Source: Neurospora tetraspora (taxonomy: Eukaryota; Ascomycota; Sordariomycetes; Sordariales; Sordariaceae). From it: a stretch of 64,000 nucleotides of DNA. The stretch is taken from assembly GCF_033439725.1 (NCBI RefSeq), contig NW_026944383.1:7502001-7566000 (forward strand), read 5' to 3'. Shown here piece by piece: positions 1 through 12,562 of the stretch (position 1 is the first letter of the stretch; every line of letters begins with the position of its first letter). The translations under genes were made by a program, and so were the position numbers. A model generated the notes under the pieces. The model was not told the origin of the DNA. It worked only from the letters and a program-made list of their open reading frames with translations, and searched no databases.

Positions 1-499
1 TTATAAGAAACAAATTTTAAAACTTTTATATTTTTATACTATTTTATAGCATTTAATATCAGTTAAAAAAACGAAAGCAGGATCAATTACACTTACTTCC
101 ACACCTTCCGGGACAATTAATTAATTATCTCCTAAAAAAAACGCTAAATTCAAAATCCTTTACCACTTATATTATATATAAAAAGAAAAGTTAGAAGATT
201 ATACTAATTAATAATATACCTTCTAATAAGTCGAAACCGGAAGAAAATCCTAAATAGAAAGTTAAAACGTCTTACTACCCAAAAAAAAAAGATTAATAAA
301 AGGAAGAAAACCTACCCTTCCCCTTAGAACAACGTAATTACCCCTCACTTTTCCGAAATAGAAGAAAATAAATATTTAATTTTAGAACGTCTTCAAATTA
401 TATTAAAAAGTATTTAAAATATTTTAAATCCCGAAGAACGGGACCTTTTCACTTATATATTCAAGAATCGAAAAATTACTTTAGTTTAGGACTTCAATT

Positions 500-3330
500 A
501 TATAAGGAAAATCGAACTAAATATCTTCCTACCGTAAGAAATCCGCACTATCCCTTATATAATATAATGAAGTAAATCAATTCCTATATTAAAGGCCAAC
601 TATAATAAAGTCTATAAGTTTCTAAAGAATAAGATTAAATATAAAACTTTAAAAGAAAATCATACGGCCTACTGAAATAATTAGTTTTTAATAGCTAAAA
701 GAAATAATAGCCTACGTCTAATGAATAACATACAAAAAATCAACGCGGTCATACTTCGTAATTCTAATATCCCTCCCAATTATAAAACATTTAATAAAAA
801 GTTTAAAGGCTATAAAATATTATCGTTATTTAATCTATACTCCGGATATAATAAAATTGAATTTAAAGAAAAGAGCCGGGATCTTACAACTTTTCAAAAT
901 CCCTTAAAGTCTCTCCAATATACTATGTTACCCTAAAGAAGGACAAATTCGGTTGCCTAATTTATACGTAATGTAATAAAAATTTTATATAATCAAATAC
1001 CCTAAATTTATTAACTTTACCTAAATAATATTTATATCAAATTGATTACTACAAATTATAATGAGGAAGAAATTGAATTTAGGATAAAGAAATATACTTT
1101 TAAATACCTTTTAAATATTAATAAAATATTTATTAATATTAAATTAAATATTATGATAATAGCGGCCGAAAAATCCTAATAATATTAGCTGGAAATTATT
1201 TTAATAAGTTACCTCTATTCAAAAAGTAGTTAACGACCGGTACCTAAAAAGATATTTAAAATTATAATTTAGAAATACTATAAATTGACTAAACTTATAA
1301 GAAAAGAATTTTAATAACTACGAACTTTCTTAAAAATTGTAAGGTATTACCGAATTTAAATTAAGCACTTTAAATTAATCACCTTACCTCTTTACGCTTT
1401 AATAAAGAAGGGAGTAAAATAATAAAATATAGAAAATAAATAATTCGTTATAAAATACCTATAATATAAAATTACCTCAACGCCTTATTTAACCCTAATC
1501 GTCTACAACGATCCGTAATATCAGCAAATCTTTCTCGTCGTCGATATATTACTAATAAGTTAAGGTACAATCTTTAAATAAGTAGTGTTTAATAAATTAA
1601 AATACCCTTACCAGTTCGAAAACGAAATTTAGTCCGACGTAGAGAAATAATATAACCCTATTAAAAGAGAACTTCGGAATCTTCTTTATACTTTAAAAAG
1701 AATAAAAAAATATCTTTTAAATATTTAATTCATTATTAAAATAAATATTCAAATTATAGTTTACTAATTAAAAGGTATTACTAATAATATTCCTAGAATA
1801 TTAATTATATATTAAATTACCTAAATTCGCTCATTTAATTTCGAAAGTAGGCAAATCCTAAGAAAGAAGAACGTTATAACTAACTATCTATTACATTTAC
1901 CTCCTTCCAACAATAATATAAAAGAAAAAAAAGAAGAAGAAAATATCAACAATTATATAGACTATTAAATTTTTACTCTAAAATTAAATAAACAATAACT
2001 AATAATAAATATAGAATAGGAATTACTCATTAATAAATAATTTATTAATTCTTAATAGATCGCTAAATACCTATAAACTTCTAAATATCCTAATTCTTTA
2101 AAAACGGAAATAGATTGCTGACGTTTCAAAACGGAAACTATTAAATTTTTCGTAAATGATTGCGCCTTATAATTACATCCTAGGAATACTATTTAAATAC
2201 TATGCAAATTAATTAATAGTATAATTAATTAAGATACTATCTTCCGGAAATACTATAATAAAATCGGGTATAAAGGAAGAAAAACTATTTATCGACTGAT
2301 TATTGATTATTATTATTAGAAAAGGATATACTCCTACGTAGAAAACAGTATTAAATATTATTAAAACTACTAAATATAGAATCCATAATAATTTATTAAT
2401 ATTTTCTAATATACTAATCCAACGCTTTAATTATTTTATAAATAGATTTTAGATATTTAATATTTACTTAGACGGAATAAAAAAGAATTAGTATTATTAA
2501 AGCCTAAAATAATCTTACGAGTTACATTAAAGCCAAAGTCCTATCTATAATAAATTCTAAAAACATTGCCCGATTTATAGAAATATAAATTATTTATCGT
2601 TAGGGACTTCCTTTATTAATAATTGTTAATAGAAAATTGGAATTTGAAACGAAGTTAGAAAAATCATTTTTCATTTTATAAATCCTATTTATTAGGATTT
2701 TACCTTATAATTCTAGAGCCAATAATATAAATGAATTGAACTACTTCCCTATTACTACTATATTTATAAAGATTATTAATAATATTAGTAAAAATTTAAA
2801 ACTTTAGATACTTTACGTTCTATTTACTAATTAGACTACGGTTCGTAGGAACTATAGTTTTATTCCCTTCTATTTCAACTATAATTATAATCTGGTTTCT
2901 CTAATTAAATTTAATCTACCTTCTTAGAGAATTATACAATAAATAATAATTAAAGATAATAGATTATTTAAGGCCAAGTTTAATCTAATATTTAGTAAGG
3001 CCCATTTATTATAGAATAGTAAATACTATTTTAATCTAGTAGTAAAGAAAATTTCCGCTATAAGAAAAAAGGCCATAAAATATCGTAATAAACCAAATAA
3101 AGGGGAAATTAAACTTAACGTTGCTAAATTTACCGTAGGGGATTTTATCCTAATTTACGACTTAATCCGCCGGATTAATATAAATTCTATTCGGAAATTA
3201 ACTTATTATTAACTTAAACACTTTAAAATTAGAAAAATTAAATTCTATATATAAATACTTTTTAAAAACCTTAGATAGTATTAATATCATAATTTCTTAT
3301 TTAGCGGAAAGGATTAAAAAATATTTTCCC
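500..3330 (+). mobile_element. Ty3/gypsy retrotransposon pol relic A
   Basis: Conceptual translation through stops on the plus strand gives recognisable pol pieces in the right order. The open fragment at 721-936 carries the reverse-transcriptase stretch with PPN, a YSLLDLFSGYD-like motif seen as LSLFNLYSGYN, and SRDLTTFQ. RNase H-like text lies around 1500-1740 (QQIFLVVD and a later KRELRNLLYTLKRIKKY). Near 3121-3173 there is the integrase C-terminal motif VGDFILIYD. All are peppered with stops from RIP. No LTRs were found for it, so its ends are only approximate and its 5' part may lie outside the window. The protein family is seen directly; the exact clade is not resolved. Confidence 0.82.
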
Positions 3331-3599
3331 GTTAATAGGGCTTAGTTAGAAATTAATTCGGATACTGAAAATCCGAAAGTATTACTTTTAACTTATCTAT
3401 AGGAAGATTTAAAGGAAAGAATAGTTAATAAAAATATAGTAAAAAAACCGGTAGCCGATCCGGAAAGGGATAAACGGGATCCGGCGGCTAATAAGTTTGA
3501 TTAGATAATATGATAGGAAACGTAAAAAGATACCGAATAGAAAAATCGGGAATTTAAAATTATTTTGATTAAAGGACCGGTTAAAAATTGGAAACCAAC

Positions 3600-6500
3600 T
3601 TACAATTATAGAAACTAAAAGAAAAATTAATAATAGACTTACATTACATAATCAGCGATATACAAACTAAATATTATTTTTATTTTATATTATTTTACAA
3701 AAGGAACCGAGTAGATATTGTTATTCTTTTCGAAGGGAAGATTATAATTATAACACTATAAGGAACACTATACTATTAAATAAGGATTACACAGAATGAG
3801 AATCTATTCCGAACGAAAAACTCGAAAAATTTTATACTTTTTATACTACTAATAAACCTTCCTCCGAAAAACCAACGCGAACTAATGAATTATTTAATAA
3901 TATACGATTAAAAAACCCTTTATTTTTTTATACTAAATTTATCGAATCTAAGACTTCTAACTCCTAATTCCCTCTTTCTTACTAAATATTAAGCCTATAA
4001 TTTAAAATCAACCCCGAAATAAATTCTAATTCGAAATCTAAAAGGATAAACACTAACGATTATCCAACTCTTACGATTAAAAGCCTACCCCTCCTTAATC
4101 TAATCAACTCCCGGTAATTTTATAATAATAGTATTTTGTACGTTTTTTATACTTATTAAATAAGAAAAGATCTTTTTAAAGGCCTAATAATAATTTCCGT
4201 AAATACCTTCTTTTAATATTAAGCCGGGAATTATTAAAGAGTAGTATTTAATAAACGGAATAATAATTAGTACTTATTTAAATTTCCGGGTACTATCGTT
4301 GTATATTAATATATACTCTCAGGAAAACTGATCGGCGTAATAAGAATAGTATAAATAATGACTATTATTACAAAAGATTAATCGAAAACTAATTAATAAG
4401 TATAAAAATAACTTATACTTTATTAAAAACGTAAATACTAAACGTGTTAATACAATCTTCCCTTTAATTTATAAAGAAAGTAAAGCGACCGAACGGCTAA
4501 CCGCCCTTCTATTTAATTTAGACTACGCTCTATAATAATCATAATTAAATTTAATTCTTCTTAATCGGATCAATTCAGCCCTATTTAGCGCCGAAATCTT
4601 AAAATATTTTAACTAATCCCTCGTAATCTCGTAGAAATAACTATAGTAAAACTAATTATAATATTTAAAGAGGATAAGTAACTATATAAAAGATTATTAA
4701 CTAGAATATAGCCTATAAACGTTTAAATAAATTAGTTCCCTAAATAATATCGTTGGGAAGTAATCCTTTACTAATCTATTACTAAACCCAGGATTAAAGG
4801 TACTCCTTAACTTTTAAGCGATTATTATATTAAATTCAATAATCGGCTATATATAAATATTTAGGAAAATAACTTTAACGAAGAGGAAGAATATCGTGTT
4901 GATAATTTCGTTATTACCTAGTAATATTCTAACCTAAATTTTAATTAAGCAACAATTATATAGGGCGAAAACGTTAGGATAAGTCCTCGTTAGCTATTTT
5001 AGTAATTCATAAAGTTTAGATATTGATAATAGAATAAAAAGAGGAAGAAATATAATAATAAAAAAGAAAAGAAGAAGGGAAACGGGATGCTTATACCTAA
5101 ATAGTAGATTAAAAGCAATTAATTAATGATATTTCACGTTATAAAAATATAATTAAATATTAAAATAGGTATATTACTTATAATTAAGGAGAAAAAGAAC
5201 AAATGAAAAAAGAAATTATTAAAATAATTTATACTACTATTAAAAAGAGATAAAAGCAATTTCTAGAGAAAATTCCGCCTTCAATCTTGAAATTTACTTA
5301 AGTTTACCCTCTAATATAAAAGCACTCGATAGAAAAAAAAAGTTTTCGAATTAAAAACAAACTTTAATTAGATTAAGTATCGCTTTATAATTTATATAAG
5401 TAATAGCTTCCAAAAGATACCTTTTTACAAATATTATTATTAAATAGATAATTCCTGGGAAATTTATAAAAATACTTTTCCTTCGCCTTATTTCTATTAT
5501 TTCTTACTCTCCTTTTTTAAAAACTGTATATAATATAAATAAAATACTACCTACTTTCTTCTACTTACTCTTTAATTACCTAATACGCTTTCAAAATTCC
5601 GAATACTAATATTGTTCCTTCTTACCCTTATTAGCGAAAATACTAATTATTTAATTATTTTGGTATTAATTATTAATTATTATATTTACCTATAATATTT
5701 CCTCTACTAACGTTCTAAATAAACCTTCTTTGTTATCATTTAATTCGAAGAAAAATAAATATTTTACCCCAAAAGGTTATTCGTAAAAATATATTTCTAA
5801 TCTAAATATTATTATTAATACCCTAAACCGATTTACTCAATTTAGTAATTATATCAATTATTAATTAAACCGTTAGATATTTCGAAGTAATTAGGTAGCT
5901 CCCGATTACTAGAAACCCTTAAACTAATATAACCTAAATAGCTTACTATAAGAAAATATTAACTATTAAAATATCGTTTATTAAAGTATTACTCCCGAAC
6001 TTATATTGAAAATATTTAAAAGTTTTACTAAAGAATACATTTTAAAAAATTAGAAATATAATCAATAAGTACATAATTTTATTATAAAATAATTAAATAG
6101 TTTAAAAAAGAATAAATTACGTAATTAGAAACCGAAGACTCCTAATACGAGAATAAATCTATTAGGAAGCCCTATCCCTAATATAAAGTAGCGCCTATAT
6201 TTTACTCCCTATCGAGAAATAAATTGCTACGGAGGATATAAGCTATTTAATTATCCAAAAGTAAGTAGAGACGGAAATTAACAATATAATATTAATTTAT
6301 TTTATAAAGACATCAAGAATTATATATAATTATTTAAAAAAACTTTTTTACCCTGATATAAAATTCAATATAATTAATATTTAATTTAATAATAAACTTT
6401 AAACTAATTTTATAACTTAAAAGAAATTAATAGTACAACTAACGAACCTATAATATAATATTAATAAATATACTTTTTCATTTAGCGAAGTCATTATCGC

Positions 6501-9180
6501 TTTATTACTATAGATAATTAAGAAGCGGGAATAATATATTTTTATTATAAATAAGTATATAACGTTTTATAAACTAATTAATAAATCTCGAACGGCGCCT
6601 TATAAGAATTAGCAGGTAACTAAATTAATAATAATAAAAGAATTCTAAATATTACCTATCTACTTTAATTAAATAAATAATTAATAGGATTATTATAATT
6701 TATTATTCAACTAGAAAATAATGAATAGGGTAATTAAAGCCTTAATGTATATTATTAATCATATAGGAATATAAATAAAAGTATTTAATAAAGTTAGGTC
6801 AAATAAAAGAATCAATATTAAAATTATTTATTTTATTAACTAAAAGAACCCCTAGATCTATAGTTTATAAAATTTTAAAATTATTCGTATATACTTATTA
6901 GAATACAAACTTACCTTCTAAATAATAAAGCTAAAGAATTAGGAATAAAATTCAATTTAATATAATTATAAGAAATTTAATTAGATTTAGAAAGAGAATT
7001 TAATAGTTTAATAATATTAAAAATTAATTTGTAATACCCTATATCCTAAGTAATAGCATCTTTTAGGAATGCCAAAGGATAAAGAAATAGCTAAAATCTA
7101 TATTAAAGATAAACGATTTAAAAGAACGTTAAAAACTCAATATTAGAAGCTAGAAAGAGATTCGATACCTTAAAAATTGGTTTAACTTGAAAATTATTAA
7201 ATTAATATAAATCGAAGGAATAAGAAGCGATAGTGTTTTACAAGAGAAAGGATTTAATATAAATATCAAATTATTATTAAACTTTATAATATTATTAATA
7301 TTCCGAAATTTTTCTCTAATTCCAATCTACTAGAGTAGCTATCTATAATAATACCTTTATAATTTAAAACGCCTAAATAACGGAAACTAATCGAAAACAT
7401 ATCATTACCGATTAATAATTAGTTTATAGAAACTAACTCTATAATCTTAATTATTAAAAAGTCTTATTTATCTTTTAAAAACAATTATTCCAAAAATAAT
7501 TAATACAGAAGCTAATCGAAGGATTCTATACTAACTTTAATATAACGAAGGATTATAATATAATTTGAAACTAATATTTCTATTAATTAGACTTTACGTT
7601 CAAATATTTCATTTCTTCTAAATCCTCAATTATTAGGAAAGAGAAGCGTATTGGCTCAAATTCAAAAAGAAATAGCTAATCAATTAGAAAGGGAAAAATA
7701 AATAATACTTAATAATTACAACCCGTTAAACAATTATAAAAATACTTATATCGGAATTCCCTTTACCTAAATACAATCGCTACCTATACTCCCGTTAAAA
7801 AATTCATAATTTTAAATACTTAATCCTCAGCAATTTTTAAATATTCTTAGAAGTATTAGCGAACTTAAGAATTTAGAATTAGGATCTCCTATAAATATTA
7901 TTTAAAAAATACTATAACCGTTCGAAAACCCTAATCGGATAATAATTTTACCGATAATTTAAAGAACGAATAATCTAATTATTTAATAAAATAATAATTA
8001 AATGAAATAAATACCTATATTTAACTAAAAATATTAAAGATTATCGCCTCCTAACGGATTTAAATATTTCTATTCTATATAGTAGATTCCTATTTAAACT
8101 CTTACTCAAAGCCCTATTCCTAATCCTTCGGTCGGAATATAAATCCAACTTAATAACTATACTTTCTAAATAAATTTGCTCGTTCATCCTACTCAACGCA
8201 AAGAAAATAATTTTAATAGTCTGCTAAAATATAATCTAATATATCCGAAAACGCAAAATATAGACTTCGAAGAATGATTTAATTAAATATAAAGTCGCGC
8301 TTAGAGAATATTAATTATATATTGGAAATATTTTAATAGGAATAATTAATAAAACTGGATCGATAGAAAGCCGCCTAGGACCTACCGAGGAGAGAGAAAA
8401 TTCTAAAGGAAAGAAATAATACTACAAGGGGAAATAATAGTAATAATAATAGTATAAGAAACTAATTGTATATATTAAATAAGTATAAATGTATTAGGAG
8501 GACTTTTTACAAATTCAAAGGGAAGATTTAATTTAAGGTAATATACCTTATAGTTTTTACATTAATGTTTTTCACAATTTTTCTACAATATATTTTATTC
8601 AAGAATATAGTTATAAGACTAAAATGAATTAGTTAATTAAAATTGATTAAGGATTATAAGAAAAATTGAAAAATTGATAAAGAACTAATTATATAGATTA
8701 TTTAAATAGCTAAACACTTATCTATAATTAATAAATAAAATTAGATAAACTATCAATAAAAAAAAACTAATAGAAGAAGAATAAAAGGATAGGAGGATAA
8801 TAAAAAGGAAAGGGAATTAATAATAAAAGAAAAATAATTAAAAGATGGATAACAATAAGGAAATAATTATATTGTTTTTTAAATATACTTTAATATACTT
8901 TAATTAAATATTTTAAATTGCCTTTCATTACTTCTTTATATAAAATAGTTAATCAATTATCTTATTAATAATTAAACGTTTCCTAATCTTTTACTCATTA
9001 TTAAGGAAAGAGGTCACCTTCATTCGTTAATTATCGAGTAGTAAGCTTTATATTCATTTATTCTTTAGATTCCAAAACTATTCGCGACCTATTCGTTTAT
9101 TCTCTTTAACCCTCTCCTCTCTAAACCTCAAACTTTAGCCTTTTTATCTACAATTAGCGCTAACTACCTCGTCCACTTGA
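3600..9180. other. Unassigned AT-rich RIP-mutated DNA
   Basis: No gene is visible here. Composition is the same as in the flanking relics, so this is probably repeat-derived. Plus-strand translations through stops around 4430-5100 and 7400-8350 give long runs of protein-like text (for example PLNNY.NTYIGIPFT near 7725-7770), but I could not assign them to a retroelement domain. They might be gag regions or a different transposon class. The stretch about 9180-9310 keeps CA and TG dinucleotides and looks much less mutated, so it could be a piece of an LTR or a younger insertion. Confidence 0.5.
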
Positions 9181-10319
9181 GTTATAACTTCTAATAGTAC
9201 AGCCCTGATCAGCTATCTACAGCAAGTTTTTGTTATAGTATATAGTTGGTTTTGTATTGTATTTTTGTGTTGTTTTGGCCCATTTCAGTAATATACCAGG
9301 TATTTACCTAACCCCTATTTATAAGAAAGCTTCCTATAAAGAAGTCCCGGACGAACGATAACTTACCTTTAAAAGAAAACCTAAATTTAATTACGCTTAC
9401 GGCCCTTAGACTAATATCGTATATTATATTTCTATTTCTGTAATTATAAAACGAACTACACGTTAATATTTTAACTACTTTTAAAATAAAATCGCCAATT
9501 ACTTAAGCGCTATATTAATTAGAAGGACCCTTAGTAACCCGGGCTAAACTTTTATACTTTTAGCCTTATTAAAGCGGCTTTAAATACCCCGTTTCTCTTT
9601 AACGCCCTATTAAATAATTAAAAGCGTTTGTATTAATAATACCGATTACTATACGCCGGTCTACATTTATAATATACCCTACGGTCCTATTAACCCTAAC
9701 GATATTTAGGAACTATCGGTAGTAACCTTTAATTAGGTAGCTGGAAAATATAAATTTTAAATAATCTATAAAAAAAAGGCCTAAATACTAGAAGATATTA
9801 AAAGGATAAAAAAGAAAGATAAAATAGAGGAAGAAGGAGGCGTCCTAAATTTTAAATATATTAGTATCAGATTAACTAAAGAAAGAATAATAGAAATATT
9901 AGTAAGAAGAAGAGGAAAGTATAAATACTTATTCGGTAATAATTTTTATAAGTAGGTCGATAATTTAATTAGAATTGGAAATAGGGAAACCCTCCGTACT
10001 ATAAAAATCGCTAATTCGGTACTACTTTTAGGGATAGAGGAGAATTTCCTATATTATTAAACCATTATTAATAAATATCTTACAACGGATAGCGTATCTT
10101 TAAATAAAATTATATCCGAAAATGTAACGAAATTTTACGAAAAAGCTGACAAACTACTAAAGACCGACGAATAAATTAAAGTAAAACTCCCCTCTCAAGA
10201 CTAACATTATATTAAAATATTTAAATAGGAGAGCGCTAAAATATTACCCCTAATATACTGCTATAATTTTAAAATCGAATTCCGTCCTAGAATTACCCCG
10301 CTAGCAGTTCGAAGGTATT

Positions 10320-10574
10320 TGTCATAGGGCTAGAGCCCAGGGGTTAAGCTTGGCTGTTGCTCCTTATCGATAGGGTACTTGCCTTATCGATAAGGACGCG
10401 GGCCCTCTGGTTAATTAGACCCGCATAACTGCCTGGCCCGTGCGTATATATATAAAACCTTCTTTCGACTGCACCCTTTTGGTATAATTTTTCCTCTCTT
10501 ACTTCCCCTATTAAATATAATATTTTAACCTTATACGACTATTCGCTATATAATACTTGTTTAAACCCGTTATA
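10320..10574 (+). repeat. Left LTR of the nested element
   Basis: About 255 bp, starting TGTCATAGGG and ending CCCGTTATA (CA changed to TA). It keeps a GC-rich core (GGACGCGGGCCCTCTGG) and a TATATATATAAAACC promoter-like box near 10446-10460. It aligns through its length with 12296-12562, with mostly C/T and G/A differences. Confidence 0.88.
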
Positions 10575-12295
10575 TTATATTTAACTATTCTTTTTAAGTT
10601 AATATTATTACCCTTTTTTCGTAGGTACGCTAAAGAATTCTCTCTCCGTTATTTTCGTCTCTTCTAATAACGAAATTTTTATTTACTTCCCGCTTGCTAC
10701 CCGGACCCCCGTCCTTCTTAATAATAGTATTAACCGCTTTCCCCGTAATTCCTTAGTTTTAAAATCCTTAAAAACGTTTATAATAATTTACGGCCGCCTT
10801 TTAAACGTTACTAACCAAAGTTATTTCGAAACCCGCCGCCCCAAAATCGGTACTTCCCTAGTTCGAAAAATTCTTAGGGAATAAAGAGGAATTCGAAACT
10901 TAAGTTTTAAGCGTGCAAGCCAAATTCTATATAAATACAATCGCTATTAGTAATATAGAAGTATAATTCTACTATTTATTCGCTTACTTATTATTTACTA
11001 TTAAGAAACTATTCGTTGCGTTCGCTAACTCCCCTATATTATAGTCGCCGGCTACTTTTATTATTAAATTCAAATTTACGTATAGGGACCCCAACGCCGC
11101 TAAAAAGGCCGGATAAGAATTTTACCGATTCTAGTAAAAATTAGGCGAATTAATTGTAACTTTCCTTACCCACTTTAAAGAAATATTCTACCGAATTCGT
11201 ATTAATTTATAATTAAAACCTATTAAAATTAACTAATTAATTACTACTTTAAATTACAATTAGAAGCAACGTTTCTCCGACCGAACCGACGTACCTAAAT
11301 AATATTCTTAATTATTAGAATATCTTTATCGTCTTAATAGTAATACTTTTCTTTTAACTACTACCTCCTTATTATCTTCGAAGTATACCCCGGTTAAAAA
11401 TAAAAGTAATCCTATAAATACTTCTATTAATACTTCAGTAATAAAACTTTTATTACCATCCTAAAAGTAGAAAAATATGTAGAAGAAGGAGGGTAAGTAT
11501 ACAAATTGTAGGAATAATTCTTACTAATTTAAATAGTATAAATTAAAAATAAAGCTGAATAACGTTCGAATACAACCTAGTAAGAGCTTAAACAGTTATA
11601 ATAGCAATAATTATAAAGAGGAGGAATATTCGGATTAAATAAAACCGTATTAATAGCAACCTTAATAATATTAGGGGTAAAGGAATATTATTATATTTAA
11701 AAAGAAGGACTTCTAATTAGTTTACTATAATATAATTCCATCTACTAATTAAATAAATAGATTATAGAGTAATACCGTTCGCTGCCTAATTATAATTAAT
11801 AATACTTATCTATAATGTAACCGATAAAAGGAATAAGTATTATATTTCGTAAATATAAGAATTATTAAAATTATTCCCTAGTGAAGGAAGTTAATAATTA
11901 CTATTAGTAGGAAAATCGAATAATACAAAATATTAAGTAACGACTTTAATTATATTCCATCGCGGGTATAGATTTTTATCTTTACGAAACGTTTTCCATA
12001 TAAGTAAAATCTAAATATATTTACTAATTCAATTTTAATACCTATAGCCTTTAAATATAATTCTATAAAGGTAACGACAGGCACACTCGTTACCAATTCG
12101 GGTAGTAGGTAGGTAGTTGTACAACGTTTATTTGGAGGCTTAAATAGAAAGATCTTATCTTTTCTAGTATTATTAATTTTCCCCGTTTAAATAGCCATTT
12201 AACTAGGTACGGTTATACTGTATCTTAATCATTTCTTATATAATTAGCTGCGATATATTCTATACAGTACTCCCTAAGGGAGAGCAAGGGGGTAA

Positions 12296-12562
12296 TATTA
12301 TAGGGTTAGAGCCTAGGGGTTAAACTTAGCTATTACTAAGCTGTATTATCCTTATCGATAAAATACTTACCTTATTAATAAGGACGCGGGCCCTCTGGTT
12401 AGCTAGACCCGCATAACTGCCTGGCCCATACGCATATATATAAAACCTTCTTTCAACTACACCCTTCTAGTGTAGTCTTTCCTCTCTTGCTTCCTCCGTC
12501 AAATATAGCATTTTAACTTTATACGACTACTCGCTGTGCAATACTCATTCAGACCCGTTACA
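12296..12562 (+). repeat. Right LTR of the nested element
   Basis: About 267 bp, starting TATTATAGGG (TG changed to TA by RIP) and ending CCCGTTACA. It follows the polypurine tract at about 12275-12292 and is followed directly by the target duplication GTATT. It shares GGACGCGGGCCCTCTGG and CATATATATAAAACC with the left copy. Confidence 0.88.

Larger units (their letters stand above)
10320..12562 (+). mobile_element. Nested LTR retrotransposon inserted in relic B pol
   Basis: The element is bounded by two similar LTRs (10320-10574 and 12296-12562) and flanked by a perfect 5-bp duplication, GTATT at 10315-10319 and 12563-12567. The LTR ends read TG...CA after allowing for RIP transitions. A polypurine tract (AAGGGAGAGCAAGGGGG) lies just before the right LTR, setting plus-strand orientation. 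The interior is only about 1.7 kb. Around 11080-11340 it translates to a gag-like helical stretch (DPNAAKKAG, LLEYLYRLN). No RT, RNase H or integrase was seen, so it looks like a non-autonomous or internally deleted element mobilised in trans. It sits exactly in the RT domain of relic B. Confidence 0.88.
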
